DNA from: Bacteroidales bacterium
GTDB taxonomy: Bacteria > Bacteroidota > Bacteroidia > Bacteroidales > JAADGE01
Length of the DNA: 64,000 nt
Assembly (NCBI GenBank): GCA_021108035.1
Contig: JAIORQ010000016.1
Location: forward strand, 42,434 to 106,433
Reading direction: 5' to 3'
A model generated the notes under the pieces. It saw only the letters and a list, made by a program, of their open reading frames with translations. It was not told the origin of the DNA and searched no databases. Numbering within the stretch: the stretch's first letter is position 1; every line of letters begins with the position of its first letter. Below, in pieces: positions 18,972 to 28,830 of this stretch. Both the position numbers and the translations under genes were made by a program.

Positions 18972-20189
18972 ATGGACAGAATAGCTGAATCTTTAAAACA
19001 TAAGCGAATTGTTTTTTGGGAAGAAGTTGCCAGAGACGGTGCCCAAGCTAAGACAATTTTGTCTGCTGATCAACGTATTGATATTGCCCGTATGCACGGG
19101 GACTTGTTTAATGAAAACGGTCCGGATCATCTCGTTTTTGCAGTAGGATTTGTATCAATTGGGAAAGAAGAAGCAGAAACAATACGCAAAGTTGCAGATA
19201 ATGTTGATAATTGCTATCTTGCTGTTAATTGCAGAAGTTCTGAAAAAGAAATTGATGACAGTTACGAAGTAATCAAAAATGCAAAATACGGTCGAGTTGC
19301 ATACGTTCTGCCTGCTTCTGAACGATTATGCAGATTAATGCTTCATAAAAATCAATCTGAAGTATTAAAAAAAGGAATTGAAATTGCTAAATATGCCTTA
19401 GATAAATGTCAAGGTATTCCTGTTGATATTCAATTAGCAGGTGCTTTTGACGCTGATCCGTTATTCATTGCAGACATGGCTTCTACTCTAAGTGAACAAG
19501 GCATAACAACTGTAGGCATGGGTGATACAAGAGGTCGTATTTACCCGAAAGAAATTGCAAGATTTATTGATACCTTATTGCAAAAAGCAGACGAAAATAT
19601 TCTCTTTTCAGTTCATCTTCACGATGATATGGGTTTTGCTCTTGTTAATAATTTGGCTGCTATCAGAAGAGGAATTATGATGCCCTCAACATCATGGCTT
19701 GGTATTGCTGAGAGAAACGGTTTACTGAGAACTGAACTGCTGACTGTACATTTGGGCTATGAAACTGAAAAGACAGGAAATAAATTAGATATTGACGGTG
19801 AAGGATTATTCCTTTCTCCGCCGAGGCTTAAAATGTTAAAAAAAATTGCTGAAAAAGTTTGTGAATACACAGGAATAAGTTTAAAAACGACAGATCCTAT
19901 AGTGGGTCTCGGGGTAAATTCAATCTCAACCGGAACACCTTTTGTTGACCACATCAGTTTTCAACCGTTTGATCCTGAAGTTGTGCTCGGTATACCTCAA
20001 ACTATTTTTGTTACTCAATTAGCCAGCAGAAGAGTTATAAAAGAAGTAAGTAAGCGTATGGGTTATAACTTAACTGAAGATCAAATAACTGAAATTTTAC
20101 CTATTGTCAAAGCAAAAGCATATGAAACAGGAAGATCTATTTATCCGGAAAATGAATTAAAAGAGCTGTTTGATAAAATTAAAAAATAA
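18972..20189 (+). CDS. HMGL-like (isopropylmalate/homocitrate synthase family) TIM-barrel enzyme
   Basis: 405 residues. The N-terminal motif WEEVARDGAQAK corresponds to the catalytic RDGxQ of the DRE-TIM metallolyase superfamily. GMGDTRG (about 181) and the metal-binding HLHDDMGFA (about 214) are also present. The family condenses an acyl-CoA with a 2-oxoacid or does the reverse cleavage. There is no leucine-regulatory C-terminal domain of the LeuA type, and leucine or lysine pathway neighbours are absent, so assignment to leuA, homocitrate synthase or HMG-CoA lyase is not justified. Location in a signalling/receptor cluster is odd for a biosynthetic enzyme. Confidence 0.7.
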   Translation: MDRIAESLKHKRIVFWEEVARDGAQAKTILSADQRIDIARMHGDLFNENGPDHLVFAVGFVSIGKEEAETIRKVADNVDNCYLAVNCRSSEKEIDDSYEVIKNAKYGRVAYVLPASERLCRLMLHKNQSEVLKKGIEIAKYALDKCQGIPVDIQLAGAFDADPLFIADMASTLSEQGITTVGMGDTRGRIYPKEIARFIDTLLQKADENILFSVHLHDDMGFALVNNLAAIRRGIMMPSTSWLGIAERNGLLRTELLTVHLGYETEKTGNKLDIDGEGLFLSPPRLKMLKKIAEKVCEYTGISLKTTDPIVGLGVNSISTGTPFVDHISFQPFDPEVVLGIPQTIFVTQLASRRVIKEVSKRMGYNLTEDQITEILPIVKAKAYETGRSIYPENELKELFDKIKK

Positions 20190-20193
20190 ACTT

Positions 20194-20892
20194 GTGAAAA
20201 GATTGTTTACAATTTCTTTTATAATTCTTATACTGAATAATGCGGCATATTCTCAAGACGAATTTGAAATGTGGTATAAATTATCTCCTGAGATACGTTT
20301 GAATATTAAATACACACCGTGGGAATTTAGATTGAGGCCCGATGACCATATTATTCTTCCAAAATATTACAGCCAATACATCGGCCAAAATCATATTGGC
20401 AGAACAGATGTAATGATGGGTGCTAATATTTGGAAATTTAAGTTATTCAGCTATTCAAAATTTGATCACTTGGGAAGTATGTGGACAGGTGCCAGATTTG
20501 ACTTTAATACATCTTTATTTAATAAAAAATTATTGATCAATATTCAGGAACGATTATTTTTCGGATTAAATGAAGAATCTGATAATCATTACTATTTAGT
20601 TCAATTCATAAGATATAAAATTGCAAAAAAAATACAAGCAGGTGTTTTAAGTTACGGAAAATGGAAATATGCTTGGCCTTATGAAACCGATGAAGAAAAA
20701 ATCCCTTTCAATTCTCAACATTGGTTTATAGGTCCGACTGCAAATTTTGTATTACCGTACAACTTTAACATTCATGTTGCTTTAACAAAAAGCATTTTTT
20801 ATGAAAGAACATATATGACATTTATAAGATTAGGTTACAGAATTAATATTGAACGTAAAAATAAAAAAGAAGAGTATTACTTTTTTTATTAA
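20194..20892 (+). CDS. Secreted beta-barrel protein, DUF2490-like
   Basis: The GTG at 20194 is chosen because it begins directly at a signal peptide (KRLFTISFIILIL, cleavage near AYS) 4 bp after the preceding stop; a TTG at 20170 would overlap it. The mature 210 residues are alternating amphipathic strands with many Tyr, Trp and Phe residues, such as FNTSLFNKKLLINIQERLFFG and the closing IRLGYRINIE strand. This resembles DUF2490-type outer-membrane proteins and the gene at 12213. Probably a small barrel working with the TonB receptor of the cluster. Confidence 0.6.
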   Translation: MKRLFTISFIILILNNAAYSQDEFEMWYKLSPEIRLNIKYTPWEFRLRPDDHIILPKYYSQYIGQNHIGRTDVMMGANIWKFKLFSYSKFDHLGSMWTGARFDFNTSLFNKKLLINIQERLFFGLNEESDNHYYLVQFIRYKIAKKIQAGVLSYGKWKYAWPYETDEEKIPFNSQHWFIGPTANFVLPYNFNIHVALTKSIFYERTYMTFIRLGYRINIERKNKKEEYYFFY

Positions 20893-20922
20893 AATAAAAG
20901 TAGAACCAAAAAAAAATAAACT

Positions 20923-23895
20923 GTGTCAAGTAAATCAACAATATTTAATATTTTAAACATCAAAAAAGGTGAAGGAACAATTATTATGCTTCCTGTAATC
21001 TATTCTTTTTTTGCCGGAGCTGCTTTGGCATTTTTTGTAACAAGTGCTACATCATTGTTTTTAAGCAGTTTTGAAAGAGAAATGCTTCCATTGGCGTTTA
21101 TTGCTGCCGGTATTATGGTTTGGTTATCAGGTTTGCTGTTTTCAAGGTATCAAAAAAGAATAAAATTTACAAAAATACTTACAGGCAGTATTTTGTTTTT
21201 ATTGCTGTCGGTATTATTGTTTTTATTTTTTTATATAAGCACTACTTCAATTATTGCCATATTTCTTTTATATGCATGGATAAGAGTTTTTTCATATATT
21301 CATGCCATAACTTTTTGGGGATTAGCCGGAAGGTTGTTTAATTTGAGACAAGGCAAACGAGTATTCGGATTAATAACAGGAGGTGAAGTATTTGCAAGTA
21401 TTTTAAGTTTCTTCTCTGTTCCGTTTCTGTTAAAGATAATTGATACGGAAGATTTGTTGTTCATATCGGGAGCAACATTATTAATTGCATTTTTAATCTT
21501 ATTATTTATTGTAAAAAAATATAATTTAAAACTTACAGAGATTAAACCCCGTATTAAGCAAGAAACTACAGAAAGAAAAAAGAAAACAGGATTCTTTTCA
21601 AGTAGATATTACAAGCTGTTTTTCTTAATAGCTTTTCTGCCGATTTTTGCCCAATTCTTTGTTGACTTTATCTTCCAAGCTCAAGCAAAAATAGAATTCC
21701 CTGTGAGAGAGTCTCTTACAGCATTCGTAGGATTATTTTTCGGGCTTAGTGCAGTTGTTGAATTTATTCTGAAAACTTTCATTTCAGGGCGATTAATGAA
21801 TAAATACGGCATGAAGTTAGGCTTACTGGCATTTCCCGTAATGTTAGCATTTAGTTTTGTACTTGCCTCAGTATTTGGATTATTCTATGGTGCCGTTACA
21901 CTTTTCTTCTCATTTGTCAGTCTGGGAAGATTATTTACAAGGGCTGTAAGAACATCGTTTAACGACCCGGCTACACAAATCTTATATCAACCTTTACCGC
22001 CTGAAGAACGTATTGAATTTCAAAACAAAGTAGAAAGCGGGCCAAAAGCATATGCAAGTATAGCTGCCGGAATAATATTATTTGCGTTTACAAAAATATC
22101 CGGTTTATCATTAGTTTACTTTTCAATATTCCTTTTAGTGTTTATCGTTATTTGGTACAAAAGCGGTATTGACATATACAAAGAATACAAACAAATACTG
22201 CAATCTGTTTTAATGCAGAAATCAAAGAAGTTGAAAAAATCAGTTAATCAAGAAATTTTTGAATTGATTAAAACTAAAGCTGAAACAATTAATGAAAAAA
22301 GTAAAAATATATTAGAACATTTATGTAAAGCTGTTTTTCCTTACAGAAAAAATTTAATTTTTGCAACCGAAAAAAAACCTGCCAAAAAACTAAAAATAAG
22401 AGAAGTTATAGATTTAGCAAATTCTGAAAATTATAAAGACAGGGAGAAAGCAGCAGAACTATTTGCCGATTATAACATCTATAAAACAGAAATTTTTTTA
22501 ACAAAATTATTGAATGATGTTAATTTTGATGTTAGAACAGCAGCAATTTTAACAGCAGGTAAATTAAGAGAACCGGAGTTATTCAATTATCTTTTTGCCA
22601 ATCTGCGTATTAATGAATACCATGATGCAACATTTTCCGCAATAATAAATATCGGGAAAACAATCGTACCCGGTTTGAGTAATTTCTTCTATAAAATTGA
22701 ACATATACCGGATATACAATTATCTGTTATAAAAATGATTGAGATAATCGGAGGAGATAATGCAATTGACTTTTTACAATCAAATATCAGCTATACTAAC
22801 AAGGTCATCAGTAACAGAATTATAAAAGCCCTCAGCAACTTATCATATCAAGCTAAACGTGCAGATCTTTCAAATTTATCTGTTAAGTTGGAAGAAGGAA
22901 TTGAAAATTATGTTTATGCTTCCGGATGTTTGTTTGATTTTATTGATATTAATGAAGAAGAAGATATTAAGAGAGCAATCAGACATGAAAAAAGTGATAA
23001 AAAAAATAAAATATTTACAATACTTTCAATTTTATACGATCCTAAAGCCATTGAACTCATTAGAACTAATCTTGAAAGTGAAGACCCGGATTCTCGCGGA
23101 TTTGCACTTGAAATCGCCGATACTGTTGTATCTGAATTGCATAAAGATTTGTTGTTCCCTGTATTTGAGAATCTTTCAGATTATGAAATCATTAATAAAT
23201 ACAAATATGTTTTCCCACAAGAGAAACTATCTGTAAAAGACAGATTAATTGATATCATTAATTCTGAAAATTCCGTAACCGGAATATATACTAAAACAAT
23301 TGCTGTTAACCTTTTAAGAAATTATGAATCCGATGATATTTATCCGATTCTTAAGACAAATATTATTCATCCGAATATCTTGATAAGAGAAACTTCTGCC
23401 GTAACCTTGTTTTATAAAGATCCGGTAATGTTTGACAAACAAACCAATATTCTGAAAAATAAAATAAAAGGTTTAACCGAGCTTACAAACAGGATTAAAA
23501 TTAAAAAAGACCGACAAAGTTTATTGATTTTAGAAAAATTAAAACTCTTAAGATCATTATACCTGTTTTCTGATTTAGGATATCTAAAGTTAACCAAATT
23601 AGCAGTAAACTCTGAAGAATTAGTTATTAAACCGGGAGAATCTCTTATATTGGATAAAAACGAAAAAAATTATATTTTTATATGTATCTCCGGTTTACTT
23701 ATTAACAAAAATAATAATAAAAAGATTGAATCCGGAGAAATAATAAGTTTATACAGTTATAAAGATGATAACATAAAATATACTTATTTGGCTGAAGAAC
23801 CAACTCTTATTTTAAAAGGAAAAATTTATTTACTGAATAATTTATTTGCCGAAAATATAGAATTTGCAAGTAAATTAACAGAGAAAATAACATAA
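20923..23895 (+). CDS. TLC/MFS-type membrane protein fused to HEAT repeats and a cNMP-binding-like domain
   Basis: 990 residues from GTG 20923. Residues 1-415 hold about twelve membrane helices and resemble the ATP/ADP translocase (TLC) branch of the major facilitator fold (segments FVTSATSLFLSSF and GGEVFASILSFFSVPFLL). Residues about 490-800 are HEAT repeats (FDVRTAAILTAGKLREPELF, and so on). The last 110 residues (about 870-985) look like a cyclic-nucleotide-binding beta roll (VIKPGESLILDKNEKNYIFI). Such fusions are regarded as membrane sensors or scaffolds more than nucleotide transporters; the exact job is unknown. 30 bp after the barrel gene, 145 bp before the SpoIIE gene. Confidence 0.75.
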   Translation: MSSKSTIFNILNIKKGEGTIIMLPVIYSFFAGAALAFFVTSATSLFLSSFEREMLPLAFIAAGIMVWLSGLLFSRYQKRIKFTKILTGSILFLLLSVLLFLFFYISTTSIIAIFLLYAWIRVFSYIHAITFWGLAGRLFNLRQGKRVFGLITGGEVFASILSFFSVPFLLKIIDTEDLLFISGATLLIAFLILLFIVKKYNLKLTEIKPRIKQETTERKKKTGFFSSRYYKLFFLIAFLPIFAQFFVDFIFQAQAKIEFPVRESLTAFVGLFFGLSAVVEFILKTFISGRLMNKYGMKLGLLAFPVMLAFSFVLASVFGLFYGAVTLFFSFVSLGRLFTRAVRTSFNDPATQILYQPLPPEERIEFQNKVESGPKAYASIAAGIILFAFTKISGLSLVYFSIFLLVFIVIWYKSGIDIYKEYKQILQSVLMQKSKKLKKSVNQEIFELIKTKAETINEKSKNILEHLCKAVFPYRKNLIFATEKKPAKKLKIREVIDLANSENYKDREKAAELFADYNIYKTEIFLTKLLNDVNFDVRTAAILTAGKLREPELFNYLFANLRINEYHDATFSAIINIGKTIVPGLSNFFYKIEHIPDIQLSVIKMIEIIGGDNAIDFLQSNISYTNKVISNRIIKALSNLSYQAKRADLSNLSVKLEEGIENYVYASGCLFDFIDINEEEDIKRAIRHEKSDKKNKIFTILSILYDPKAIELIRTNLESEDPDSRGFALEIADTVVSELHKDLLFPVFENLSDYEIINKYKYVFPQEKLSVKDRLIDIINSENSVTGIYTKTIAVNLLRNYESDDIYPILKTNIIHPNILIRETSAVTLFYKDPVMFDKQTNILKNKIKGLTELTNRIKIKKDRQSLLILEKLKLLRSLYLFSDLGYLKLTKLAVNSEELVIKPGESLILDKNEKNYIFICISGLLINKNNNKKIESGEIISLYSYKDDNIKYTYLAEEPTLILKGKIYLLNNLFAENIEFASKLTEKIT

Positions 23896-23917
23896 ACCCG
23901 TAAACGGCTAAGCCTAC

Positions 23918-23934
23918 ACCGAATTTATTTCGGT
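23918..23934 (+). terminator. Small intergenic hairpin
   Basis: ACCGAA and TTCGGT (23918-23923 and 23929-23934) form a 6-bp stem with a 5-base loop in the 145-bp gap before the phosphatase gene. There is no strong T-run, so it is a pause or processing site at most. Confidence 0.3.
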
Positions 23935-24040
23935 ATTTAAAGAATAATTTTAAAAAACGAAAGGCAATTGACAAACCGGACTATTTATAAAAGATGATGA
24001 TATAAAATTATACAAGATAATAATATTTAAAAACTATAAA

Positions 24041-27000
24041 ATGTATTTTAAATCTGTTTGCAAAATAAGTTTGATATTGACAGTAATTCTGTCTGTTAAT
24101 AATCTTTACAGCCAAAACTTTAATAAATATAAAGGACTTCCGTTTATTAGAAATTACACCACAGAGGAGTACAACGCCCATGAGCAAAACTTTGATATTA
24201 TTCAAGATACGGCAGGCATTATGTATTTTGCAAATTTTGCCGGCATATTGAAATTTGACGGAACAAAGTGGAGTAAAACAGTTACTTCTTCAGGAATGCG
24301 TGTATTGTCTCTTGATATTGATAAAAACGGAAGAGTATATGCCGGAGGATTATCAGACTTTGGTTATATAGAACAAACAGTTACAGGTAAAACAAAATAC
24401 ATTTCTCTGACTGACTCTTTAAATGAAGATGTAGGGATGATCTTTAAAGTATTATGCGGAAAAGAAGCTACTTGGTTTATTTCAGAAAAATCAATTTACA
24501 CTTATGACGGAACAAAAATTTCAAAACAGAATTTTGAAAACAAAGCTCTTTCAGCATTATTAGTATCTAAAGAATCAGACAGCGATAATATTTACATTTT
24601 CTTTGAAAAGGATTTTAAAAACCAAAATCTTACCCAAAACGGATTAACACTTTATAAAAACAAAAAATTTATTAGAATAAAAGACAAGTCAAATTCACAA
24701 TTAGTTGATGTACAGACCATATTTAATAATCCGAATAATGAATCATTAATATTAGGAACATCAAAACAAGGATTATTTTTATTAAAGAATAATGTTATAA
24801 CTGATTTTGATGTTGATATAAACAACTTCATAAAAGCACACGGACATACTTGCGGAGACCAAATCACAGAAACAACATTTGCTCTGGGAACTTTTACCGG
24901 AGGTATTATAATTTCTGATAATAAAGGGAAAACTTTACAAATAATTGATAAAAATTCATTATTACAAGATGAGTCCGTTAATGCACTTTTTATTGACAGA
25001 AATAATTCATTATGGATTGCAACTAATAACGGTATCTCTAAAGTTGAAATTAACTGGAATCTTTCCTATATTGATAATATTAATACAGGACTTGAAGGTA
25101 AAGTACAAGATATTAAGGAATATAAGGGTAATATGTATTTTGCAACAGATAACGGACTGTTTTATCTGGAAGGCTCTTTCATTAAAAAAGTAAAAGATTT
25201 AGATTTTGCTTGTTGGGATATTGAAGTAATTAATAATACAATGATCACGGCAACAACAAAAGGAATATTCATAATTTCAAGCAATTCAGCCATACCGACC
25301 GATCAAACAGATTTTTCTTTCTGTATTACACTGTCTTTATCAAATCCAAATGTTTTTTACAGCGGACATAACGGCAGTATCAACATTTATAATTTAAATA
25401 ATAATAAAATTATAAAAAATCGAAGTATTAAAACAGCAGAAGGAGATGTATTTAAAATTTATGAAAATACCGATAATGATATTTTTGCCGAAATATCACC
25501 CGGAAGAATCTTCAGATATTCTGCTAATAATGAGGATGGTGAGGAAATGAAAGCTGAAACAAAACTTATTTCTCTTCATTTAAATAAAATAAAGGAAGAT
25601 ATTTTCTTTTCTTCAGAAAAAGGATTGTATTACTATAACAAAGAAACAAAAAAAGTTGAAGATTATAATCTGTTTGCAAATGATGCAAGTTCGCATTCTT
25701 TATGGATTCACGAATTGTATGAATTAGATAACAATACTCTTATTATAACTGACGGTGAGCAAAAAAATATCTCTTTATACCAAATTGATAAAAATGCTTA
25801 TAAGATAAATCAAACACCATTGCTCCCGATAGCAAATTTCTCGGTTCAAAAGATATTTTATTCGCCGACAACATCTGTAATTTGGATAGGCGGAAGAAAC
25901 GGACTTGTTTTATATAACCATAAAAATTCTTTTGAGTACGAAAGTAAATTTAAAACATTAATAAGATCAGTTATAATTTTAGGGAAAGACTCATTATTAG
26001 ATATTTATGAGGACGATTATTTAAGCCTTAACTTCTCTGAAAACTCTTTGCGTTTTGAGTTCTCTGCTCCTGTGTTCATATCTAAAGGGAAAATTCTTTA
26101 CAGATACATATTAGAAGGATTTGATAAAGATACTTCAAACTGGACAGAATTAACCGGTAGAGATTATACTAATATCCCTGACGGAAAATATACTTTTTCT
26201 GTTAAAGCAAAAAATGAATTCGGAAAACTGTTAAATAAATCTCAATTTAAGTTCCAAGTTCTTAAACCTATGTACAGAAAATGGTGGGCATTTATTATAT
26301 ATTTTTCAGCTCTGTTTGCAATTGTCAGAATATACATGAATTGGAGAATGAAAGCTGTAGAAAAAGAACGAGAAATCTTGGAAAATACTGTAAAAGAAAG
26401 AACAGAAGAAATTGCTCAAAGCAAAGAAGAAATAGAAACGCAACGTGACGGATTGTATAAACAAAAAAAAGAAATTGTTGACAGTATAAATTATGCTCAA
26501 CGAATCCAAAAAGCGGTTCTTCCCTCACCGGAACTGATGAATGAGGTGCTGAAAGATCATTTTGTCTTTTTTATACCCAGAGATATTGTAAGCGGTGATT
26601 TTTATTGGATTAAAAAAATCAGAAAACTCTCGTTTGTTGTTGCGGCAGATTGTACCGGACACGGTGTTCCGGGTGCATTTATGAGTATGTTGGGAAGTTC
26701 ATTTTTAAATGAAATTGTAACATCACGAACTTTGGATAATGCAGCTTTTGTCTTAAACAGATTAAGAAATAAAGTTAAAAAATCTTTGCATCAAAAAGGT
26801 GAAGAAGGAGAGCAAAAAGACGGAATGGATATTTCTATATTGATAATTGATTGGGAAACTCTTGAGTTGCAATTTGCAGGTGCATATAACTCATTGTATA
26901 TTATCAGAAAAAATGAAGGGGTTGAAACAGCAAACGATGAAGAAAATTACGAAATAATAAGATTGAAAGCTGACAGGCAACCAATAGGAATATATATTCA

Positions 27001-27256
27001 TGAAAAAGATTTTACAAACCATACTTTCCAACTTAAAAAAGGAGACACTTTATACGCAATGTCAGACGGATTTGTGGATCAATTCGGAGGAGATACAGGA
27101 GGTAAATTTAAAAGCATAAGATTTAAAAAATTGCTGTTGTCATTCCAAGATAAAACAATGGAAGAACAAAACCACATATTAGGCAGAACATTTAATAAAT
27201 GGAAAAGAGATATTGACCAAGTTGATGATGTTCTGGTTATAGGAATGAGGATATAA
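24041..27256 (+). CDS. Beta-propeller sensor with SpoIIE-type PP2C phosphatase domain
   Basis: 1071 residues: signal peptide (1-25), two-component-regulator-type propeller repeats (about 30-690, for example the SLWIATNNGISKVE blade), a Y_Y_Y-like beta domain (about 690-760, with LEGFDKDTSNWTEL), a membrane helix (about 765-783), a coiled coil (about 785-830) and a C-terminal SpoIIE serine phosphatase domain. The metal-binding motifs GDFYWI, AADCTGHGVPGAFMS and the late SDGFVDQFGG are intact. It should sense an extracytoplasmic ligand and dephosphorylate an anti-sigma antagonist or similar target. No partner kinase or STAS protein is encoded nearby, so the target is elsewhere. Confidence 0.87.
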   Translation: MYFKSVCKISLILTVILSVNNLYSQNFNKYKGLPFIRNYTTEEYNAHEQNFDIIQDTAGIMYFANFAGILKFDGTKWSKTVTSSGMRVLSLDIDKNGRVYAGGLSDFGYIEQTVTGKTKYISLTDSLNEDVGMIFKVLCGKEATWFISEKSIYTYDGTKISKQNFENKALSALLVSKESDSDNIYIFFEKDFKNQNLTQNGLTLYKNKKFIRIKDKSNSQLVDVQTIFNNPNNESLILGTSKQGLFLLKNNVITDFDVDINNFIKAHGHTCGDQITETTFALGTFTGGIIISDNKGKTLQIIDKNSLLQDESVNALFIDRNNSLWIATNNGISKVEINWNLSYIDNINTGLEGKVQDIKEYKGNMYFATDNGLFYLEGSFIKKVKDLDFACWDIEVINNTMITATTKGIFIISSNSAIPTDQTDFSFCITLSLSNPNVFYSGHNGSINIYNLNNNKIIKNRSIKTAEGDVFKIYENTDNDIFAEISPGRIFRYSANNEDGEEMKAETKLISLHLNKIKEDIFFSSEKGLYYYNKETKKVEDYNLFANDASSHSLWIHELYELDNNTLIITDGEQKNISLYQIDKNAYKINQTPLLPIANFSVQKIFYSPTTSVIWIGGRNGLVLYNHKNSFEYESKFKTLIRSVIILGKDSLLDIYEDDYLSLNFSENSLRFEFSAPVFISKGKILYRYILEGFDKDTSNWTELTGRDYTNIPDGKYTFSVKAKNEFGKLLNKSQFKFQVLKPMYRKWWAFIIYFSALFAIVRIYMNWRMKAVEKEREILENTVKERTEEIAQSKEEIETQRDGLYKQKKEIVDSINYAQRIQKAVLPSPELMNEVLKDHFVFFIPRDIVSGDFYWIKKIRKLSFVVAADCTGHGVPGAFMSMLGSSFLNEIVTSRTLDNAAFVLNRLRNKVKKSLHQKGEEGEQKDGMDISILIIDWETLELQFAGAYNSLYIIRKNEGVETANDEENYEIIRLKADRQPIGIYIHEKDFTNHTFQLKKGDTLYAMSDGFVDQFGGDTGGKFKSIRFKKLLLSFQDKTMEEQNHILGRTFNKWKRDIDQVDDVLVIGMRI

Positions 27257-27279
27257 CCTAAATAAAAATAAATTAATAA

Positions 27280-27400
27280 AAGGTGTAAATCAGTAGCCTC
27301 GTGCTTTAAAGGCTGTGTGAAAACGAATAAAATAATCAGTTGCCACGTCCTTTAGGGCATGGATTATGATTTTGTAAAAAATAGGGCTTTAGCCCACAAC
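27280..27400. repeat. Repetitive extragenic palindromic region between convergent genes
   Basis: Contains GGGCT-TT-AGCCC (27384-27395) and the related CGTCCTTTAGGGCAT and CGTGCTTTAAAGGC segments, three variants of one short palindrome theme at roughly 45-bp spacing. The plus-strand phosphatase gene ends at 27256 and a minus-strand gene ends at 27407, so it may act as a two-way terminator. Confidence 0.45.
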
Positions 27401-27406
27401 TTGTTA

Positions 27407-28549
27407 TTAAGGTTTCATTTTAACAGATAAATCCTCATACAACTTACAAGTTCCTGTGTCAAGAATCTCATTTATTGAATGAATGTGTGTTTGGTTTATT
27501 CCCTTAATTGATGTTAATTTTTCTTTTAATTCTGTTATAGGTTCTTTCAATAACGAGACCTGATATGCTGCATATCCGTAGTTTGATTTTTCTCCTTTTT
27601 GTTTTAGATAATGATCAATATGTTCAAATATAACCACAAGCAAATCGTTTATACACAATATATTACCAAAATATTTTAAAGGTATTCGAGTCGGTAATTG
27701 ATATTTTTTTGCTGCTTTAATGAACAAACTTTCAATCTTTTTGTAATAATTCCAATTTGCTTGTCCGTATTGATTATCTGCTCCGTATATCTTTTCAAAA
27801 TCTTGTAATTTTGACGGATAATTTTTCTTAATTACATTTAAAAAATAATCTTTTTGAATACCCGGCTTTAAAGTCATTCCTCCGTACAAAACAAAATCTG
27901 CACCTACATCTTTTGCCGAACGAAAAGCATTATCAATATATTCAAACTCATCTGTTATTAAAGGAATAACAGGAAGCAAAAACATCCCGATTGCCACTCC
28001 GTTTTGCTTAAAAGTATTCAACATCTCTAATCTGCGAATCGGTGACGGAACTCCGGGTTCAAAAATCTTACTTATACCTTCATTAACAGAAGAAAAGCTG
28101 CTGCTTACAATTGCCTGAGTCTTTTTATTAATCTCTTTAATTAATTTAATATCCCTTTCAACTAAAACCGATTTTGTAAGAATATGAAGCGGGAAGTTAT
28201 ATTTATAAATAATCTGCAATATTTTTTTTCCTAATTTATATTTTTCTTCAGCGGGTTGATACAAATCCCCTACTCCGCCTCCGGGCAAAATATATGCTTT
28301 TTTCAAAGGCTTACGTTTTCCTTTTGGGCTGAGTTCCTTTTCAAGAAGTTGAACAGCATTGGTTTTTACACTCACTTCTTTCCCGAAATCACCTTCTACA
28401 TTATATTTTGGATCTCTTCCGTCACAATAAGCACAATTATGCAAACACCCTCTGTACGGATTCATTCCGTATCTTGAAATAAACCACGAATCAATTTTCT
28501 TATATTTACGCAGCAACGATTTTGCTTGTATTTCCTTTATATTCATCAA
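27407..28549 (-). CDS. Radical SAM protein, SplB-like family
   Basis: 380 residues. The radical SAM cluster motif is CxxxCxxC at Cys35, Cys39 and Cys42 (RGCLHNCAYC), preceded by MNPYRG, which is typical of the spore-photoproduct-lyase-like subgroup found widely in non-sporing bacteria. ILPGGGVGDLYQPAE is an equivalent of the motif that helps position S-adenosylmethionine. The C-terminal 80 residues have no recognised domain. The substrate is unknown; members are not expected to repair spore photoproduct here, since no spore genes are present. The start could be the second Met (28546). The 5' end overlaps a small remnant ORF at 28506. Confidence 0.75.
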   Translation of the reverse strand: MMNIKEIQAKSLLRKYKKIDSWFISRYGMNPYRGCLHNCAYCDGRDPKYNVEGDFGKEVSVKTNAVQLLEKELSPKGKRKPLKKAYILPGGGVGDLYQPAEEKYKLGKKILQIIYKYNFPLHILTKSVLVERDIKLIKEINKKTQAIVSSSFSSVNEGISKIFEPGVPSPIRRLEMLNTFKQNGVAIGMFLLPVIPLITDEFEYIDNAFRSAKDVGADFVLYGGMTLKPGIQKDYFLNVIKKNYPSKLQDFEKIYGADNQYGQANWNYYKKIESLFIKAAKKYQLPTRIPLKYFGNILCINDLLVVIFEHIDHYLKQKGEKSNYGYAAYQVSLLKEPITELKEKLTSIKGINQTHIHSINEILDTGTCKLYEDLSVKMKP

Positions 28550-28697
28550 TCTTTAATAAATCCATAACTTTAAGCGGATATTTCTTAACAAGATTACGGC
28601 AAGTTCTGTATGCAATCCAATACGAATTTTTATCATTGCTTGCAACAAGTTCTTTTACAATATTCAAAACTAATTCCGGAAGTTTTCTTATAGGCAC
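28506..28697 (-). pseudogene. Fragment of a HEAT-like DNA alkylation repair protein
   Basis: 63 codons from a GTG at 28697, which has an in-frame TAA two codons upstream, to a stop at 28506 inside the radical SAM start. The sequence SNDKNSYWIAYRTCRNLVKKYPLKV resembles the C-terminal helices of AlkD-like DNA glycosylases, but the N-terminal 150 or more residues that carry the active site are missing. Read as a truncated remnant; a free-standing small protein is less likely. Confidence 0.35.
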
Positions 28698-28778
28698 TAA
28701 TTATATTTTCAATATCCGATGTTATAAGTTGCATCAGCCGCAATATACAAAAAAATACTAAAAATAATTTTTCTGTAT

Positions 28779-28786
28779 TATCTTTG
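28779..28786 (+). promoter_or_regulatory. Candidate -7 element for the AraC gene
   Basis: TATCTTTG fits TAnnTTTG and lies 44 bp before the GTG start at 28831. A clear -33 TTTG is lacking. Confidence 0.35.
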
Positions 28787-28830
28787 TAAACCAAATAACT
28801 GAATATTCTACATTTACATTATTCAAAAAA

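Noticed and set aside
27407..28549. Spore photoproduct lyase function
   Set aside because: Only the general SplB-like radical SAM core is shared and no sporulation context exists; the family name should not be read as function.
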